Of a DNA stretch of 64,000 nucleotides, positions 60,318 to 64,000 are shown in pieces; the first letter of the stretch is position 1; each line of letters starts with the position of its first letter. Origin of the DNA: Prototheca cutis (Eukaryota > Chlorophyta > Trebouxiophyceae > Chlorellales > Chlorellaceae); assembly GCA_002897115.2 (NCBI GenBank), contig BCIH01000008.1, forward strand, positions 607,330 through 671,329. The letters run 5' to 3'. Below the pieces are notes generated by a model. It worked only from the letters and a program-made list of their open reading frames with translations, was not told the origin of the DNA and ran no database searches. The position numbers were made by a program, and so were the translations under genes.

Positions 60318-63300
60318 ATGACGATGCGACTGAGGTAAGCAACCAGGCAGTCAACGGATGTGGCACCGCCGTCCATGCCGGCGCCCGGTGTCCCTTCTCA
60401 TCCCATTTCTGCTTTTTTCTGACCATGAAGTATACATTACATCGCCTGGACCGGGCAACGGTGATACCCCCTGCCTGTGCGGCGCAGGGATCTGATCAAG
60501 GCGGTCCGTGCCTGCAAGACCGCCGCGGAGGAGCGGAATGTGGTCGCCAAGGAGAGCGCTGCTCTACGCAAGGCGTTCAAGGAGCAGGACAGCACCTACC
60601 GCCACAGGTGTGGAGGAGGACAGTAGAGGGTCTGTGAGGGAGGTGGGAAGGCTGGGGGGTCGCCCAGCCAGCGGCAGCGATCTGAGTGCGCAGCGATCTG
60701 AGTGCGCAGCGTTCCCAGCCCATCCCCCTGCCGCCCCTCGCATCGCAGGAATGTGGCCAAGCTCATGTACATCCACATGCTGGGGTACCCGACCCATTTT
60801 GGGCAGATGGAAACCCTGAAACTCATCGCATCGCTCGGCTTTCCCGAGAAGGTGTGTTGCGGGTCTTGCTGCTGGTTGGGGTGTGCAGTGCAGGTGTTAG
60901 TGCATGGGAATTGGCAATTGGTCCACCAACCTTTGTCCCCCCCCCAAAAAAACATGCTGCAGAGACTGGGCTACCTGGGTCTGATGCTGCTGCTGGATGA
61001 GCGACAGGAGGTGCTGATGCTGGTGACCAACTCGCTGAAGAACGACCTGCATTCCACAAACCCATTGACCCAGGGCCTCGCGCTGTGCGCGCTGGGCAAC
61101 ATCTGTTCAGCTGAGATGGCTCGCGACCTTGCGCCCGAGGTGGAGAAGCTGCTGGGAAGCATCAACCCTTACCTGCGCAAGAAGGCCGCACTCTGCGCAT
61201 CCAGGTGTGGTGTGACGACGCGCGTGGCGGGTTTCTGTGGTGAATGCGTGGTGCCCAGGGCACTGAAGGCCGAGTTTTCGATGGACAAATGTCGCACTGG
61301 ATGCTCCAAAACGAAAGCCTGAGGACCCATAATACCCCAGACCATTCCCGACTACCTCCCACCCGAAACCGGCAGGGTCTTCCGCAAGGTGCCAGACATG
61401 ACGGAACCCTTTGCGGAGCAGGCCCTGGCGCTGCTGAACGACCGCAACCACGGCGTCATGCTCTCCGGTGCGTTTGGATTGGAGGAGCTTGGGAACAGGC
61501 ATCCGCCCTGCATCTTTGTCATTTTCTGTACTGGCCACATCTTGAGATCGCAAGCACATGCAAAGTACTCACAAAGCAACCCCCTTGAACGCCCCTCCTT
61601 TTGCCCATCCCCGTCCAAATAAATAAAGGCGTGTCACTGATCATCGACCTGTGCACGGCGGAGCCTGCGCTGATTGCGCAGTTCCGGCCGCGGGTGCCGC
61701 ATCTGTGCGGTTTGCTGCATTCGCTGGTGGGCAGCGCGGCGTATTCGCCCGATGTGGACGTGGCAGGGATCACGGACCCTTTTCTTCAAGTCAAGCTGCT
61801 GTGCCTGCTGCGGACCCTTGGCCGGGGGGACAGCACGGCCAGCGATGCCATGGCCGACGTTTTAGCTGCGGTGGCGTCGGCGACAGAGTCTGGGCGCAAT
61901 GCGGGCGTGGCGGTGCTGTATGAGTGCGTGCGGACCATCCTGGCAGTGGAGGCCGTGGGTGGGCTCCGCGTGCTGGCCATCAACACGCTGGGCCGGTTCC
62001 TGGCACACCGCGACAACAACATTCGCTACGTCGCGCTGCAGACGCTGGCGGCCGTCGCGGGGAGCGAGCCGGCCGCCGTGCAGCGCCACCGCGCGACGGT
62101 CGTAGACTGCGTTCGGGACGGCGACGCCAGCATCCGTCGGGCCGCACTGGAACTGGTCGTCGCGCTGGTGAACGAAGGGAACGTGGTTCAACTGGCCGAC
62201 GAACTCGTCGCGTATCTCGGCACCTGCGAGCCATCGTTCCGGCGGGAGATTGCCGCGAAGATTGTGGCGCTGGCGGGCAAGTTTGCCCCGTCCCCGGCGT
62301 GGTACCTGGACACCATGACGGCTGCGCTCCGCGCCGCGGGCGCCTCGCTGGGCGACGACGCCGTGGCCGGGCTGGTGAAGTGCGTGTGCGACAACCCCCC
62401 GCTGCGACGTGACGCCGCCCGCAGGATGTACGCTGTGCTGATGGACGTCGGGCCGGAGCAGGCCCCTGACGCCCTGGCCCGCGCCGCAGCCTGGTGCATC
62501 GGCGAGGCCGCAGACCTGATGGTCACCACGAATGTCGTTTGTGGAGCAGGTAGTGGTGGTGGTGCAGCGGGTTTGGGTTTGCTGGGGGATGATGCCGACG
62601 ACCTGGGGAGCATTGTCATCGTCGATGCCAAGGTCGACACTGTGGCACCCACCAAGGATGACGGCACCATCACGCCGGACGACGCCCTCAACGCGCTCCG
62701 CGGCATCCTCCGGTGAGTGCGACTGATTTTTTTTTAAATTGTCGTTTAGGGACTCGGAGTTTTGCTTCCTTCGTAGGGTTTGTGCGCATGCGGGCACTGG
62801 CAGGTTTTGCTGTCGTCGACAACGCTCGCACGACTGCAATGATTCGCCCAACGATAAGTCGATCAAACAATCACTTCGACAGGCGGCGTGACCAGACGCT
62901 GGCGGCTCGAGAAATGGCGCTGACGGCGGTGGCGCGACTGGGCGTGCGCCTGCCCGCGCTGGCCCCCGCGGCCGCCAAGGTGCTGACCTCTTATGGCCGC
63001 TCGCCCGCGCCCGAGCTCCAGACGCGGGCAGTGGAGTATGGCCGTTTGAGTTCTGCGCCGGGCCAGCTGGCATCTGCAGTGCTGGAGCCCATCCCGGCCA
63101 GCACCGAGGACGAAGCTGGTGCTGGTGTACCGGGGTCAACTGACCAGCCCGCGCGTGTCGTTGACGCTTCAGCCGTGCTCTCCACCTCCAAGGACCCCGC
63201 CGCCGATCTGGCCAGTCTGCTGGGTCTGGACATCGATGGAGGGCAAGTTGGTGGAGCTGGGTCGGTCGCTGGTAGTAGCGGTGCGGCTGCTGCGTTGGTG

Positions 63301-63801
63301 GACCCTCTCGCCGCTCTTGGGCTCGGCGGCGGTAGTAGCGGGCCTGCCGCCACTGTTGCACCACCTGCAATTGACCCTCTTGCGGGTCTGTTTGGATCGA
63401 CGGCAAGCCCAGCGAGCATTTCAACTCCTGCCTCGCCGCCGCCAGCCGTAGTGCAGGCGTACGACAAGCACGGTGTGCGTGTGTCCATCGAGGCCGTTCG
63501 GCCGCTGGGCGGTGAGCCTGGCGCAGCCGAGTTGACTGCCCGCGTCAGCTCGGCGCGCTCACTAAATCATTGGGTGCTGCAGGCTGCAGTGCCGCGGTTT
63601 GCGACCTTGCGCCTGGCACCGCCTAGTGCCAGTTCGCTCGCGGGCCCAGGCGAGACGCTGACGCAGAAGCTGCATGTCGTCAACTCCCAGGCAGGCCAGC
63701 GGCCGCTGGCCCTGCGTCTGCGTCTGTCGTTCAAGCTCGACGGCGCCGACCAGCCCATCGCTGACCAGGTGGAGGTCTCAGGATTTCCGTCCGGGTTTTG
63801 A
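60318..63801 (+). CDS. AP1G: AP-1 clathrin adaptor complex, gamma adaptin
   Basis: Gamma adaptin is a large subunit of AP-1, which sorts cargo into clathrin vesicles at the trans-Golgi network. The exons are 60318-60334, 60488-60607, 60749-60851, 60963-61204, 61376-61467, 61629-62712 and 62883-63801, giving 858 residues with closed phases. The 17-nt first exon encodes MTMRL and joins [20 protein letters not shown], the gamma signature. The trunk continues with [40 protein letters not shown] and [31 protein letters not shown] follows. A Gly/Ala/Pro-rich hinge holds [13 protein letters not shown] boxes. The C-terminal ear starts near [17 protein letters not shown] and contains [13 protein letters not shown] and [13 protein letters not shown]. 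The stop is followed by about 200 bp of probable 3' untranslated sequence. Confidence 0.95.
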
Positions 63802-64000
63802 GCCACTGTTGCTGTTGGTTGAATTCAGTGTGTGCGTTATGCCTTCCCTGTGCCCATGTGCACTGCAATGCCTCCCAGCCAACCTTCAACACCCCTTCCC
63901 CCCTTTGAGCCTTGGCCTTTCGACATGCATTGCACACAGCATTGACACTCTTTAAGATGTAGGAAGTGTGGGGTTCAGTGTGTAGAATTCTTGCAGAGGT

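Noticed and set aside
61862..63424. A 520-residue minus-strand open frame over AP1G
   Set aside because: It is antisense to a securely identified gamma adaptin and is rich in Arg, Gln and His, as expected for a GC-rich shadow frame.
1..64000. CRISPR arrays, bacterial operons, transposons, viral genes, tRNA or rRNA genes
   Set aside because: The genes are spliced and eukaryotic. I saw no spaced direct repeats, transposase or capsid-like frames, terminal inverted repeats or cloverleaf sequences. A tRNAscan or Infernal run would be needed to exclude small RNA genes fully.

Overview
The window is nuclear DNA from a green alga. The genes are GC-rich and split by many short GT-AG introns of roughly 80 to 300 bp. 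They include plant-lineage markers: a nuclear gene for plastid ribosomal protein L3, cycloeucalenol cycloisomerase of phytosterol synthesis, a SWEET sugar transporter and a plant-type plastid HAD protein. The look (about 60% GC, compact genes, long C or G homopolymers, sterol and SWEET genes) suggests a Chlorella/Auxenochlorella-like trebouxiophyte, but that placement is inference. I built 18 gene models by joining exons at splice sites and checking that reading phase closes across every junction. Most models close exactly and match the usual family length.

Layout. 135-927 (-) is plastid L3, cut by the left edge. 2274-5604 (+) is a secreted expansin fused to a GH9 cellulase. 6769-12086 (-) is a very large, mostly disordered protein that I do not recognise. 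12654-15306 (-) is flagellar outer-arm dynein intermediate chain 2. 15897-21049 (+) is condensin II subunit CAP-G2. 21465-24204 (+) is the COQ8/ABC1 atypical kinase. 24753-25945 (+) is a SWEET transporter. 26602-28409 (+) is an AlkA-type DNA glycosylase. 28941-37052 (-) is a 2,082-residue DDT/PHD/tandem-bromodomain chromatin protein. 37737-39315 (-) is a plastid HAD-family protein. 39838-45553 (+) is a fused glutathione-degrading protein (DUG3 amidotransferase, then DUG2 WD40, then M20 peptidase). 46296-48247 (+) is 2-phosphoglycerate-kinase-like. 48478-50558 (+) is a lysophospholipid acyltransferase. 50958-52517 (+) is cycloeucalenol cycloisomerase. 52703-55923 (-) is COG6. 56344-57816 (+) is a mitochondrial carrier. 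58210-59970 (-) is KTI12. 60318-63801 (+) is AP-1 gamma adaptin.

The genes are mostly housekeeping and show no operon-like grouping. Several pairs are divergent with 350-600 bp between start codons (ODA6/CAPG2, HAD/DUG, COG6/carrier, KTI12/AP1G), so they may share promoter regions. The strongest novelties are the two gene fusions (DUG3-DUG2 and expansin-GH9), a start codon split by an intron, a set of tiny first coding exons, an excess of GC-AG introns, and the unusual domain set of the chromatin protein. I saw no tRNA, rRNA, CRISPR array, transposon or viral gene. Several long C/G homopolymers and a gap-flanked duplication inside KTI12 point to assembly weak spots.
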